The position numbers and the translations under genes are program-made. The notes beneath the pieces are model-generated. The model had not been told where the DNA came from. It saw only the letters and a list, made by a program, of their open reading frames with translations, and searched no databases. Of a stretch of DNA of 64,000 nt, positions 26,202 through 36,680 are shown piece by piece (position 1 is the first letter of the stretch; every line of letters starts with the position of its first letter). The stretch is from assembly GCF_004297125.1 (NCBI RefSeq), contig NZ_SCVD01000001.1:396003-460002 (forward strand), read 5' to 3'. The DNA comes from Phenylobacterium sp. (GTDB lineage Bacteria > Pseudomonadota > Alphaproteobacteria > Caulobacterales > Caulobacteraceae).

Positions 26202-26420
26202 GGGCTTAGTCCCAAAAGTCTACGGTAGAGCTTGTTCCAGTGCGGGACGTCGCTTTTTGCGCCGCGTAGCTGTTCAACATCCGGTTGCGGTTGTCGGTTC
26301 CTATGGTTGAAGACTAAATTAGGCAAAACAACGGCAGCCACTTCACTTTCATCGGTAAAGGGCTGCCGCGTTAACTTCTTGTTAAATATTGAGCGACGGA
26401 TTCCGCTTGAAAACTAGGCG
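26202..26420. other. AT-rich intergenic region with an inverted repeat
   Basis: This 219-base gap is noticeably richer in A/T than the rest of the window. It contains CGGCAGCC (26332-26339) and GGCTGCCG (26361-26368), an 8-bp inverted repeat with a 21-base loop. The repeat could be the catalase terminator or part of the kinase promoter. No gene is seen. Confidence 0.4.
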
Positions 26421-28517
<2,097 letters not shown>

Positions 28518-28749
28518 GGCGAAAGGTCCCTGAAGTTGGCGTGGCGATGATCGCTGGCATCGCTAACGCCCCACCCGCGGGATCGTCGCAGGCCCGGGCC
28601 TCAGATTTTCGTGGGCTCCGTCAGACGCCGGCCATGCCCCGTCTCGCGGTCGATCGAGGTCTCGGGGGCTGGCCGGGGAGGGCCCGCAGGACGGGCGCCT
28701 CCGCCGTCTCGTCGGCCCCGGCGGGGCGAACCCGCGCCGGGAGGAGAGG

Positions 28750-30003
28750 CTAGACCCGCTCGACGATGATCGCCGGCGCCATGCCGCCAGCGGCGCACAT
28801 GGTGACCAGGCCGCGCTTGAGGTCGCGGCGCTCCAGCTCGTCGATGATGGTGCCGATCAGGATCGCGCCGGTGGCGCCGATCGGGTGACCGAGCGCCATG
28901 GCGCCGCCGTTCACATTGACCTTCTCGCGGTCCAGCTTGAGGTCGCGGATGAACTTCTCGGCGACGACGGCGAAGGCCTCGTTGATCTCCCACAGGTCGA
29001 TGTCGTCGACGGTGAGGCCGGCCTTCTTGAGCACCTTCAGCGCCGCCGGGACGGGGGCGTTGAGCATCAGGGTCGGGCTGTCGCCCACATTGGCCATGGC
29101 GACCACGCGGGCGCGGGCCTTCAGGCCGTGCTTGGCGGCGTACTCCGGCGAGGCCAGCAGCACGGCGCCCGAGCCGTCGACCACGCCCGAGGAGTTCCCG
29201 GCGTGGTGGAAATGCTGGATCTTGAGGTCCGGATAGACCTGGTTGATCAGGCCCGCGAAGGTCATGCCGCTGGCGTCGAGCGGTACGTTCGCCATCGCCT
29301 CGAACGAGGGCTTCAGGCTGGCCAGGCCCTCACGCGTCGTCTGCGGGCGCGGGAACTCCTCGCGGTCGAGGGCCAGCGAACCGTCCTCGTGGTAGACCGG
29401 CACCAGGGCGCGGTCGAAGTGGCCGTTCCGGATGGCGTGGTCGGCGCGCTGCTGGCTGAGCAGGGCCAGATCGTCCAGCGCCTCGCGGCTGATGCCCTCC
29501 ATCGTCGCGATGGCGTCGGCGCAGATGCCCTGGTGCGACTGGGGGTGCAGCTTGCGCAGGTGGGCGTTGCCGGCGTCCATCAGGGCCGGGCCCTCGAAGA
29601 ACGCCGCGTGCTGCGGCGCGCTGGCGGCGGTGTAGGACATCATCTCGCAGCCGCCCGCGATGACCAGGTCTTCCATCCCGGACATGATCTGCGCCGCGGC
29701 GAGGTTCACGGCGGTGATGCCGGAGCCGCAGAAGCGGTCGAGGGTGACGCCGCTGGCCTTGGTGTCGTAGCCGGCGTCGAGGGCGGCCATGCGGCCCATG
29801 TCGTTGCCCTGCTTGCCGCGCTGGGAGGACGTGCCCCAGATGATGTCGTCGACGTCGGCGGTGTTGAGGTCGTTGCGCTTGGCGAGCGCAGCCAGGACCG
29901 TGGCGGCCAGGTGCTGCGGATGCTCGTCGGCGAGCGCGCCCTTGCCGACCTTGCCGATGCCCCGGGGGGTGCGGGCGGAGTCGATGATCAGGGCTTCGGG
30001 CAT
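28750..30003 (-). CDS. Acetyl-CoA C-acetyltransferase (thiolase)
   Basis: 417 residues. The nucleophilic Cys92 is in LDRFCGSGITAVN, the GHP motif in GGAMALGHPIGATGA holds the catalytic His, and the second cysteine is in GLVTMCAAGGMAPA. It either cleaves 3-ketoacyl-CoA in beta-oxidation or condenses acetyl-CoA; the sequence alone does not separate FadA-like from PhaA-like roles. No fadB-like partner is adjacent. It is 232 bases upstream of katE on the same strand, and that gap holds no gene. Confidence 0.93.
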   Translation of the reverse strand: MPEALIIDSARTPRGIGKVGKGALADEHPQHLAATVLAALAKRNDLNTADVDDIIWGTSSQRGKQGNDMGRMAALDAGYDTKASGVTLDRFCGSGITAVNLAAAQIMSGMEDLVIAGGCEMMSYTAASAPQHAAFFEGPALMDAGNAHLRKLHPQSHQGICADAIATMEGISREALDDLALLSQQRADHAIRNGHFDRALVPVYHEDGSLALDREEFPRPQTTREGLASLKPSFEAMANVPLDASGMTFAGLINQVYPDLKIQHFHHAGNSSGVVDGSGAVLLASPEYAAKHGLKARARVVAMANVGDSPTLMLNAPVPAALKVLKKAGLTVDDIDLWEINEAFAVVAEKFIRDLKLDREKVNVNGGAMALGHPIGATGAILIGTIIDELERRDLKRGLVTMCAAGGMAPAIIVERV

Positions 30004-30107
30004 GGTCTTTCCTCGCGAGCTTCGTTCGTTGTCCGCAGGTTCTTCCCCGTCCGTAAGGTCAGTCTAGGGGCAATCGCGCGCGACGCGCGTAGCCGCACGA
30101 CTCCCCG

Positions 30108-30157
30108 GATTTCGAAATCAGGGTATGAAATAGGCCTGCAAGGTTCGGCCTGCAGGC
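30108..30157. repeat. Two palindromes upstream of the esterase gene
   Basis: A perfect 12-bp palindrome GATTTCGAAATC (30108-30119) is followed by the inverted repeat GCCTGCA and TGCAGGC with a 10-base spacer (30134-30157). Both lie in the divergent promoter region between the thiolase and esterase genes and could be regulator sites. A similar TTTCGAAAT string occurs at 34215-34223, before another gene. Confidence 0.35.
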
Positions 30158-30202
30158 TGATGGGAAGGCGGGGCGCGGAGACGCCGCCAAGGGGAGACGA
30201 TC

Positions 30203-31228
30203 ATGAAGACAAAGCTGTTCGCGCTGGCGGCCTTCGGGGCGCTGATCGCCGGGCCGGCGCTGGCCCGTGAGGTGGGCGGGGTGGCCTGCGCCACGCCACA
30301 GCCGGTGCGCTGCGACGGTGAAGCCTGTATTGCGGCGCTGGCCGACCTGGGCAACGCCACCGACGCGAAGACGGGCCGGAAGTTCTTCCTGGACTATCCG
30401 TGCGACCTGAAGCCCGGTGAGAAGGTGACCTTCATCCTGAACCTGCACGGCGCGGGTTCGGTGGGGAACTGGCAGCGCCACTACTTCCCGGCCTCGGACT
30501 ACGTGCAGAAGTACCGGCTGGTGGTGGCGACGCCGACGGCGGCGACCACCTCGCCGGTGCGCCGCTGGGACGGGACGGCGGACGACGCCTATCTGCAGAA
30601 CATCAGCGACTTCGTCTTCGACGCGTTCGGCAAGGCCAACATCCGGTCGATGTGGCTGGCCGGTCATAGCCAGGGCGGGTTCACCTCGCGCCGGATCGTC
30701 TGCAGCGACTATTTCAGGGGCAAGGTGGACGGCTGGCTCAGCCTGTCCGGCGGCCGCATCGGCCAGGCGCCGTTCGTGAAGCAGTTCGGCCCGCCGAAGC
30801 CCGACGGTTCGCCGCCGGATCCGCGTCCGGCCGGCGCGACCCCGCTGAGCGCCGACACGCCGCCCGCCTGCGATTTCTCCCATATCTTCGAGGTGGGCCA
30901 GTGGGAGATCGAAAGCCTGCCGGCCACCTCGACCTGGGCCGACAAGTACCGCTGCGGTCCGCGCATCCGCGCGAAGGACATCGTCGACGCCAAGCCCGGC
31001 CATGTCTGGGACTACGCCCGCGCCGGCTATAAGGTCTGGGGCATGAAGGCCCGGCCCGGGACCGCCGAGGTCTACGACTATCCGAAGTGCCGGGACGGCC
31101 GCGTGGTCGCCGACGTTGTGCGGATGGACAAGGGCCATACCGAGGGGCTGGAGCCGAACGTCACCGAGGCGCTGATCAAGAAGATCGTCGCCGCTCCGGG
31201 CGGCAAGGCCCAGTCCGGCGGGACCTAG
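30203..31228 (+). CDS. Secreted alpha/beta-hydrolase esterase (PHB depolymerase-like)
   Basis: 341 residues with a signal peptide ending at PALA (residue 21). An esterase fold follows: FILNLHGAGSVGNWQRHYF carries the oxyanion HG motif, and the nucleophile Ser156 lies in AGHSQGGFTSRR. The MDKGHTEGLEP histidine near the C-terminus completes the triad. Four or more cysteines suggest disulfides, as expected for an exported protein. The layout resembles carbohydrate esterase family 1 and polyhydroxybutyrate depolymerase-like enzymes, but the substrate is not evident. GGGGAGA lies 6-12 bases upstream of the ATG. Confidence 0.85.
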   Translation: MKTKLFALAAFGALIAGPALAREVGGVACATPQPVRCDGEACIAALADLGNATDAKTGRKFFLDYPCDLKPGEKVTFILNLHGAGSVGNWQRHYFPASDYVQKYRLVVATPTAATTSPVRRWDGTADDAYLQNISDFVFDAFGKANIRSMWLAGHSQGGFTSRRIVCSDYFRGKVDGWLSLSGGRIGQAPFVKQFGPPKPDGSPPDPRPAGATPLSADTPPACDFSHIFEVGQWEIESLPATSTWADKYRCGPRIRAKDIVDAKPGHVWDYARAGYKVWGMKARPGTAEVYDYPKCRDGRVVADVVRMDKGHTEGLEPNVTEALIKKIVAAPGGKAQSGGT

Positions 31229-31275
31229 GCTGGCGGGACCTAGGCCGGCGGGGGCGGGAGGTCTAGCATCGCCCC

Positions 31276-31641
31276 ATGCTGCGCCACGTGAAGTTCGCCA
31301 ACCTGCCGGTGACCGATCAGGCTCGGGCGCTGGCCTTCTGGCGCGACCGGCTGGGCCTCGCGGTCGCCGCCGACGAGCCGGATGGCGACCTTCGCTGGAT
31401 CGAGCTCGAGTTGCCGGGCGCCCGCACGAAGATCGTGTTCGTGCGCCGGCCGGACGAGACGCCATCGGAACAGCCGGACCTGATCCTGATCTGCGACGAC
31501 GTCGACGAGAGCTTCGCCGAGTTGAAGGGCCGGGGCGTGACGTTCACCCAGGCGCCGACGGCGGCGCCCTGGCGGCCGGGCGAGCGCTACGCCCTGTTCC
31601 GCGACAGCGAGGGCAATCTCGTCATGCTGGGCAGTTCCTGA
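31276..31641 (+). CDS. VOC (glyoxalase/bleomycin resistance) family protein
   Basis: 121 residues forming one vicinal-oxygen-chelate module. It starts HVKFANLPVTDQARALAFWRDRLGL and ends RYALFRDSEGNLVMLG, with the usual metal-ligand positions (His4 and the Glu of SEGN). The reaction is unknown. Its last 20 bases overlap the end of the convergent amidohydrolase gene. A 15-base tandem duplication that includes the upstream esterase stop (GGCGGGACCTAGGC at 31217 and 31232) precedes it. Confidence 0.85.
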   Translation: MLRHVKFANLPVTDQARALAFWRDRLGLAVAADEPDGDLRWIELELPGARTKIVFVRRPDETPSEQPDLILICDDVDESFAELKGRGVTFTQAPTAAPWRPGERYALFRDSEGNLVMLGSS

Positions 31642-32422
31642 GCGCGTCCGGCAGGATGCGGGCCAGGCGCTCGGCCACGGCCTGTTGTCCGGCGGCGTCG
31701 GCCAGCAGGTCCTGGCGAACCTCCAGCTCGACGTAGTCCAGGCCGCGCCCGATGGCGTGGTGGGGCACGGTGAAGTCCACCTCGTCCATGCGGTAGGGCT
31801 CGTTGTCGCCGACCGCCGCGGCGTCCTCGCCGGCGCGCAGGGCCGCCAGGACCGCCGCGGAAAAGGCGCTGTCCCCCAGGTGCAGCACGCCGAAGCGCCA
31901 GGGCCGCTGGAACGCCCGCAACACCGGGGTGAAGGAGTGCAGGGCGACCACGACGGTCGGCAGGCCGCGGGCCGCCCGGGCGTCGAGCTCCCGGGCGATG
32001 CGGGCGTGATAGGGCGCGAACACCTCGGACACCCGTGCGGCGCGGTCCGCGGCGGAGAGATCGCGGTTGGCGGCGATCGTCGTGGCGTCGCTTTCGGCGG
32101 GGATCGAGTCCGCCCGCGCGGGGTCGCGGTTGCAGTCGATCACCAGGCGCGAATAGCGCTGGCCGATGAAGGTGGCGTCCAGCATGGCGCTCAGCCGTTC
32201 GCCCAGTCCGGCGACGCCAATGTCCCAGGCGATGTGACGGCCCAGGTCCGCCTCCGATAGTCCCAGGTCGGCGAGCCGCGTCGGGATGCCGCGGCCGGCA
32301 TGGTCGCCCAGCAGCAGAAAGGGCGATCTGGCGCCCGAATTGGTAACAACGGCAGCTTCACCATCCGACACGTCGAGGAGCCGCGTGGACCGCGCTTCGG
32401 AATCGACGGAGCTATACTGCAA
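31622..32422 (-). CDS. N-formylglutamate amidohydrolase family protein
   Basis: Up to 266 residues. Metal-site motifs of the family are present: LLLGDHAGRGIP, SRLVIDCNRDP and VVALHSFTPVL. It is a distant relative of HutG, outside the hut operon, so its true substrate may differ. The annotated start is a TTG at 32420-32422 with GGAG about 12 bases upstream. A GTG at 32371 is an alternative, giving about 249 residues. The TTG start coincides with the start codon of the divergent transglutaminase gene, so this arrangement is either unusual or the shorter start is correct. Confidence 0.85.
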   Translation of the reverse strand: MQYSSVDSEARSTRLLDVSDGEAAVVTNSGARSPFLLLGDHAGRGIPTRLADLGLSEADLGRHIAWDIGVAGLGERLSAMLDATFIGQRYSRLVIDCNRDPARADSIPAESDATTIAANRDLSAADRAARVSEVFAPYHARIARELDARAARGLPTVVVALHSFTPVLRAFQRPWRFGVLHLGDSAFSAAVLAALRAGEDAAAVGDNEPYRMDEVDFTVPHHAIGRGLDYVELEVRQDLLADAAGQQAVAERLARILPDALRNCPA

Positions 32423-33336
32423 TGCCGTTGGTCTCCATCCGTCATCGGACCACCTATCGCTACCGCAACCCGGTGGGGTTCGGCGAGCACCGGGTGATGT
32501 ATCGGCCGCTGGAAAGCTTCGACCAGCGGATCGTCGAGGCCTCCCTGCAGGTCGGGCCGGAACCGGCGATGCTGCGCCACGTCCAGGAGGCCAGCGGCGC
32601 CACGGTGGCGGTCGCCCGGTTCGACGCTCGCGCCGATCGCCTCAGCTTCGAAAGCCAGGTGACCCTGGACCACGCGCCCGAGACGGCCTTCGAGCTTGAA
32701 GGCGAGGCGGCGACCATCGGGGTGTCGGCCTTCGCCTACGATCCCGAGGAGGCCGCCGACCTGGCCCGGGCCATGGTCCGCCAGCATGCCGACGCCGGCG
32801 AGGTCGAGGCCTGGGCCCGCCGATTCGTGCGGCCGGTCGGGCGGACCCGCCTGTCGACCCTGCTGTCGGACATGACCCACGGCCTGCGCGGTGAGTTCAC
32901 CTACGCCACACGCCTGGAAGGCGCCCCCCAGACTCCGGCCGAAACCCTGGCGCGCCGCGCCGGGAGCTGCCGCGACTTCGCGGTTCTCATGGCCGAGGCG
33001 ACCCGCAGCCTCGGCCTCGCGGCGCGTTTCACCTCCGGCTACGTCTATAGCGGATCGCAGAAGGCGGGGCGGACGGGCGGCGGCCACACCCACGCCTGGG
33101 TCCGGGTCTACGTCCCCGGCTGCGGTTGGACGGACTTCGACCCGACGAACGGCATCGTGGGCGGCCACGACCTGGTCCGAGTGGCGGAGGTGGTCAATCC
33201 GCGCGCGGCCGTGCCTCTGCACGGCGCATGGTCGGGCCTGAGGTCCGATTTCCTCGGCATGGACGTGGATGTCGACGTCAAGGTTTGCGAGGCGGCGCAA
33301 CCTGCCGCCGAGTTGAGGGTTGCGCACGGGCGATAG
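32422..33336 (+). CDS. Transglutaminase-like cysteine protease family protein
   Basis: 304 residues. An N-terminal bacterial transglutaminase-like beta domain (about 5-80, RHRTTYRYRNPVGFGEHRVMYRP) is followed by the core with an intact triad: Cys183 in RRAGSCRDFA, His224 in HTHAWVRVY and Asp240 in WTDFDPTNG. No signal peptide. Members hydrolyse or transfer peptide amide bonds, but physiological substrates are unknown. It sits 15 bases before a second transglutaminase-like gene on the same strand. Confidence 0.88.
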   Translation: MPLVSIRHRTTYRYRNPVGFGEHRVMYRPLESFDQRIVEASLQVGPEPAMLRHVQEASGATVAVARFDARADRLSFESQVTLDHAPETAFELEGEAATIGVSAFAYDPEEAADLARAMVRQHADAGEVEAWARRFVRPVGRTRLSTLLSDMTHGLRGEFTYATRLEGAPQTPAETLARRAGSCRDFAVLMAEATRSLGLAARFTSGYVYSGSQKAGRTGGGHTHAWVRVYVPGCGWTDFDPTNGIVGGHDLVRVAEVVNPRAAVPLHGAWSGLRSDFLGMDVDVDVKVCEAAQPAAELRVAHGR

Positions 33337-33351
33337 TCCTCGGGAGAACGA

Positions 33352-34158
33352 ATGCGCATCCGGTGCGGTTACGAGATCACCTACGAATGCCCCGCGCCGA
33401 CGCCGATGCTGCTGATGCTCAACGTCAGGCCCGAGCGACTGGCCGATCTCGAAACGCCGGACGTCATCCGCAGCAACCCTCCGATCCACCTCAGCCAGTA
33501 CCGGGACCAGTTCGGCAATCTGTGCAGCCGGATCCTGGCGCCGGCCGGCCGCCTTACCCTGTCGGCGGACTTCGTGATCCGCGACACCGGCCAGCCGGAC
33601 GAAGTCTTCCCCGACGCCGAGCAGACGCCGGTCGATCGGTTGCCCGACGACGTGATCGTCTATCTGCTGGGGTCGCGCTACGTCGAGACGCAGGAACTGG
33701 GGGACCTGGCCTGGAAGCTGTTCGGCGACATCGCGCCGGGCTGGCCGCGGGCCCAGGCGATCGTGCAGTACGCCCACCAGCGGATCGTCTTCGGCTACGA
33801 GCACGCCCGCCCGACCCGCACCGCCACCCAGGCGCATGACGAGCAGCTTGGCGTCTGCCGGGACTACGCGCACCTGGCCATCGCGCTCTGCCGCTGCATG
33901 AACATACCGGCGCGCTACTGCACCGGTTACCTCGGCGACATCGGCGTGCCGGCGAATGGGCCCATGGATTTCAGCGCCTGGATGGAGGTCTACCTCGGCG
34001 GCGCCTGGCGCACGATGGACGCTCGGCACAACAAGCCGCGCATCGGCCGGGTCATGATGGCCCTCGGCCGCGACGCCACGGACGTCGCGATCACCACCCA
34101 TTTCGGCCCCGCCACTCTCGCCGACTTCCAGGTCGTCACCGACGAGCTGCCGGGCTGA
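33352..34158 (+). CDS. Transglutaminase-like protein with Ser at the expected His position
   Basis: 268 residues. The N-terminal domain (IRCGYEITYECPAPTPMLLMLNVRPE) and core match the second class of bacterial transglutaminase-like proteins. Cys169 (LGVCRDYAHLA) and Asp223 (WRTMDARHN) are present. At the histidine position the sequence is MDFSAWMEVYLGG, with Ser208 where many relatives have His. Either this subgroup uses another residue or the protein is not a peptidase. It pairs with the upstream gene after a gap of 15 bases. I think some homologs also lack the His, but cannot verify it here. Confidence 0.85.
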   Translation: MRIRCGYEITYECPAPTPMLLMLNVRPERLADLETPDVIRSNPPIHLSQYRDQFGNLCSRILAPAGRLTLSADFVIRDTGQPDEVFPDAEQTPVDRLPDDVIVYLLGSRYVETQELGDLAWKLFGDIAPGWPRAQAIVQYAHQRIVFGYEHARPTRTATQAHDEQLGVCRDYAHLAIALCRCMNIPARYCTGYLGDIGVPANGPMDFSAWMEVYLGGAWRTMDARHNKPRIGRVMMALGRDATDVAITTHFGPATLADFQVVTDELPG

Positions 34159-34320
34159 GCTCTCGGGCGGAGCTCCCTAGGGGCCATAGCCACACGGCAT
34201 ACCCATGCCATGGGGACACCCGATTTTCGAAATATTGGCGTAATGTAGCGAAGCGAAGATGACGGCGCGTTCAACTATTTCGGCGTACCCGAAACTGCGC
34301 ATTCCTCTGGGGGAGATTTC

Positions 34321-36327
34321 ATGAGCACCGCCCGTCTTGGCGTCCTGGCCCTCCTGGCCTCCACCGCCCTGCTTTCGAGTTGCGCCACCGACACCACGGC
34401 CCCCAGCGCGATGGCGCAGGGCTCGGCCGTCAACGCCTCGGCGACCACGCCGGCCAGCGTCGACAACTTCATGCTGGTGGACGCCAATCTCGAGGCGCAC
34501 GAGCTGTACCGCCTGACCGGCGCGCCGGCGGTGGTGATCGTCACCCAGGCCAATGGCGACGCCGCGATCCGCGGCGCGGCGCCCCAGCTCAAGGCCCTAG
34601 CGTCGAGCTATGGCGCCAAGGGCGTCGAATTCCTGCTGCTGAACTCCAGCCTGAAGGACAGCCGCGAGGCGATCCTGGCCGAAGCGGCCAAGGCGGGCCT
34701 CGAATTGCCCATCCTGATGGATTCCAACCAGCTGATCGGCGAGAGCCTGGGCGTGACGCGCTCGGCCGAGGCGTTCGTGATCAATCCGAAGACCTGGACG
34801 GTCGCCTACCGCGGCCCGGTCGTGGGCGTGGGCGCGGCGCTGGACGCGCTGGCCGCCGGCCAGCCGGTCCCAGCCTCCACCGTGGCCCTGAACGGGGCGG
34901 CGATCGCCTTCCCCGAACGCGGCGCCGGCGCCAAGCTCACCTACGTGAAGGACGTGGCCCCGATCCTGGAGGCCAAGTGCGTGGCCTGCCACCAGGAAGG
35001 CGGCATCGGTCCTTTCGCCATGAGCAACTACGACATGGTCAAGGGCTTCTCGCCGATGATACGCGAGGTGATCCGCACCGACCGGATGCCGCCCTACAAC
35101 GCCGACCCGCACGTCGGGAAATTCTCGGACGACAAGAACCTGTCGCCGGCCGAGATCAAGACCCTGGTCCACTGGATCGAGGCCGGCGCGCCGCGCGGGG
35201 AGGGCAAGGACCCGCTCGGCTCGGTCAAGCACGTCGCCGCGGAATGGCCGCTGGGCAAGCCCGACCTGATCCTCACCATCCCGTCTTTCAAGGTGCCGGC
35301 TTCCGGCATCGTCGATTACCAGCGCCCGGCCATCGCCAATCCGGCCACCGAGGGCCGCTGGATCCGCGCCACGACCGTGAAGCCGGGCGACCGCCAGTCG
35401 GTTCACCATATCCTGACCGGCTGGATGTCGGAGATGCCGGCCAACGGCCAGTCGTCCGAGACCCGCTGGCGGGGTTCGGTGGGCGGCTATGCGGTGGGCG
35501 CCGAGTCGAACGTCTACGCGCCGAACGTCGGCAGCTACCTGCCCAAGGGCGGCGCCATCGGCTTCCAGATGCACTACACGCCCTACGGCAAGGAGGCGGT
35601 CGATAACTCGCAGATCGGCGTCTATTTCTACGACAAGCCGCCGGAGCTGATGATGCGCAACGTGGTGGTCATCGACCCCACGATCACCATCGCCCCGAAT
35701 ACGGCGCGCCACAAGGAAGTGGCCTACGTCGAATTCCCGAACGACGCGCTGCTGTACTCGGCCTTCCCGCACGCCCACTACCGGGCCTATGCCAACGACC
35801 TGTGGCTGCAGACACCGGACGGCAAGAAGACGCTGCTGCTCAGCATGCCCCGCTACGATTTCAACTGGCAGCGGGCCTACACCTTCGAGAAGCCGATCAA
35901 GATCCCGGCGGGTTCGCGGATCATCGCGAACTACACCTACGATAATTCCAAGCGAAACCCGTCGAACCCCGACCCGACGATCAAGGTCACCTGGGGCGAG
36001 CAGAGCCACGAGGAGATGCTGTTCACCTCGCTGTCGTTCCGCTGGCTGGACGAGACGGCGGCCAAGCAGGTCGACTCTGACGCCCGCTTCGCCAAGACCC
36101 GCCTGATGGGGATGATGGACGACAACCTGGACGGCAAGCTGCAGAAGGCCGAAGCCAAGGGCCAGATGGGCACGATGATCGCCGGCTATTTCGACCGCAT
36201 CGACGCCAATAAGGACGGCTCGCTGGACAAGGCCGAACTGGCAGCGGCTCAGGCCCTTCTGCCTGGCCGTCGCGGCCGCGCGGCCGAAGCCAGCAACGCC
36301 TCCCGGCAACTGACCGGCGGACGGTAA
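34321..36327 (+). CDS. Multidomain lipoprotein: redoxin-like, cytochrome c, copper monooxygenase-like, EF-hands
   Basis: 668 residues. A lipobox LLSSC gives Cys21 as the lipidated residue. Residues about 50-190 form a redoxin/thioredoxin-like domain without redox cysteines. A c-type heme site KCVACHQ (Cys220, Cys223, His224) follows, with possible Met ligands. A region resembling copper type II ascorbate-dependent monooxygenases has His362-His363 (SVHHIL), His418 (FQMHYTP) and His484/His486 (FPHAHYRA). Two EF-hand loops end the protein: Asp600-Glu611 and Asp628-Glu639. The combination suggests a periplasmic or outer-membrane-anchored oxidoreductase; its substrate is unknown. GGGGGAG lies 6-12 bases upstream of the start. 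Confidence 0.85.
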   Translation: MSTARLGVLALLASTALLSSCATDTTAPSAMAQGSAVNASATTPASVDNFMLVDANLEAHELYRLTGAPAVVIVTQANGDAAIRGAAPQLKALASSYGAKGVEFLLLNSSLKDSREAILAEAAKAGLELPILMDSNQLIGESLGVTRSAEAFVINPKTWTVAYRGPVVGVGAALDALAAGQPVPASTVALNGAAIAFPERGAGAKLTYVKDVAPILEAKCVACHQEGGIGPFAMSNYDMVKGFSPMIREVIRTDRMPPYNADPHVGKFSDDKNLSPAEIKTLVHWIEAGAPRGEGKDPLGSVKHVAAEWPLGKPDLILTIPSFKVPASGIVDYQRPAIANPATEGRWIRATTVKPGDRQSVHHILTGWMSEMPANGQSSETRWRGSVGGYAVGAESNVYAPNVGSYLPKGGAIGFQMHYTPYGKEAVDNSQIGVYFYDKPPELMMRNVVVIDPTITIAPNTARHKEVAYVEFPNDALLYSAFPHAHYRAYANDLWLQTPDGKKTLLLSMPRYDFNWQRAYTFEKPIKIPAGSRIIANYTYDNSKRNPSNPDPTIKVTWGEQSHEEMLFTSLSFRWLDETAAKQVDSDARFAKTRLMGMMDDNLDGKLQKAEAKGQMGTMIAGYFDRIDANKDGSLDKAELAAAQALLPGRRGRAAEASNASRQLTGGR

Positions 36328-36439
36328 CGCGGACGGAACGGAGGGGCCGTGCGCCCCACCGCGCCCGCCCTGCGGCAGCGCCGCGGCGGGTGGCGGGCGG
36401 CGCCTCAATCCCGCCACCCGTGGAAGGCCTAGTGGGAGG

Positions 36440-36640
36440 ATGCGTCCTGGAGTTCTTCCTGCGGTCCTTCTTGCCTGGGCGGTGGCGAGCGGTAGCCTTG
36501 CTGCCGAGCGCGTGAATCGCGAGGGACGGTCCGACATGCGCGACAGTCGGCTTGTCGCAAAGGAGACCAACCCGTCGTTCAGACCACGCCCTGGCGCTGA
36601 CATCGCGTTAAAGGGGAGTTTCTTGCCAACGCAACCTAAG
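36440..36640 (+). pseudogene. Possible truncated paralog of the downstream beta-barrel gene
   Basis: In the 353-base gap before the next gene, an ORF with GGGAGG just upstream encodes a signal-peptide-like start (GVLPAVLLAWAVASGSLAAE). It then reads RVNREGRSDMRDSR and a KETNPSFRP segment. The next gene begins with a signal peptide and KINAGERQDLRERPDR, then ESQF. The two are similar in order and spacing (N-x-x-x-R-x-D-[ML]-R-[DE]). Similarity stops after about 60 residues, and the frame then runs into the next gene's start region. A decayed tandem copy is the best reading, but the match is short. Confidence 0.3.
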
Positions 36641-36680
36641 CAGAGCAGTGTTGCGCGAAGCTTTGCTTTGGGGGCGGGAA

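Noticed and set aside
28518..28749. Possible general-stress promoter (GGAAC then CGTT) before katE
   Set aside because: A CGTT is present on the minus strand, but no GGAAC-like box lies at the right distance.
32191..36603. Long minus-strand frames opposite the transglutaminase and multidomain lipoprotein genes
   Set aside because: Low-complexity shadows without motifs, and the real genes on the other strand are well supported.
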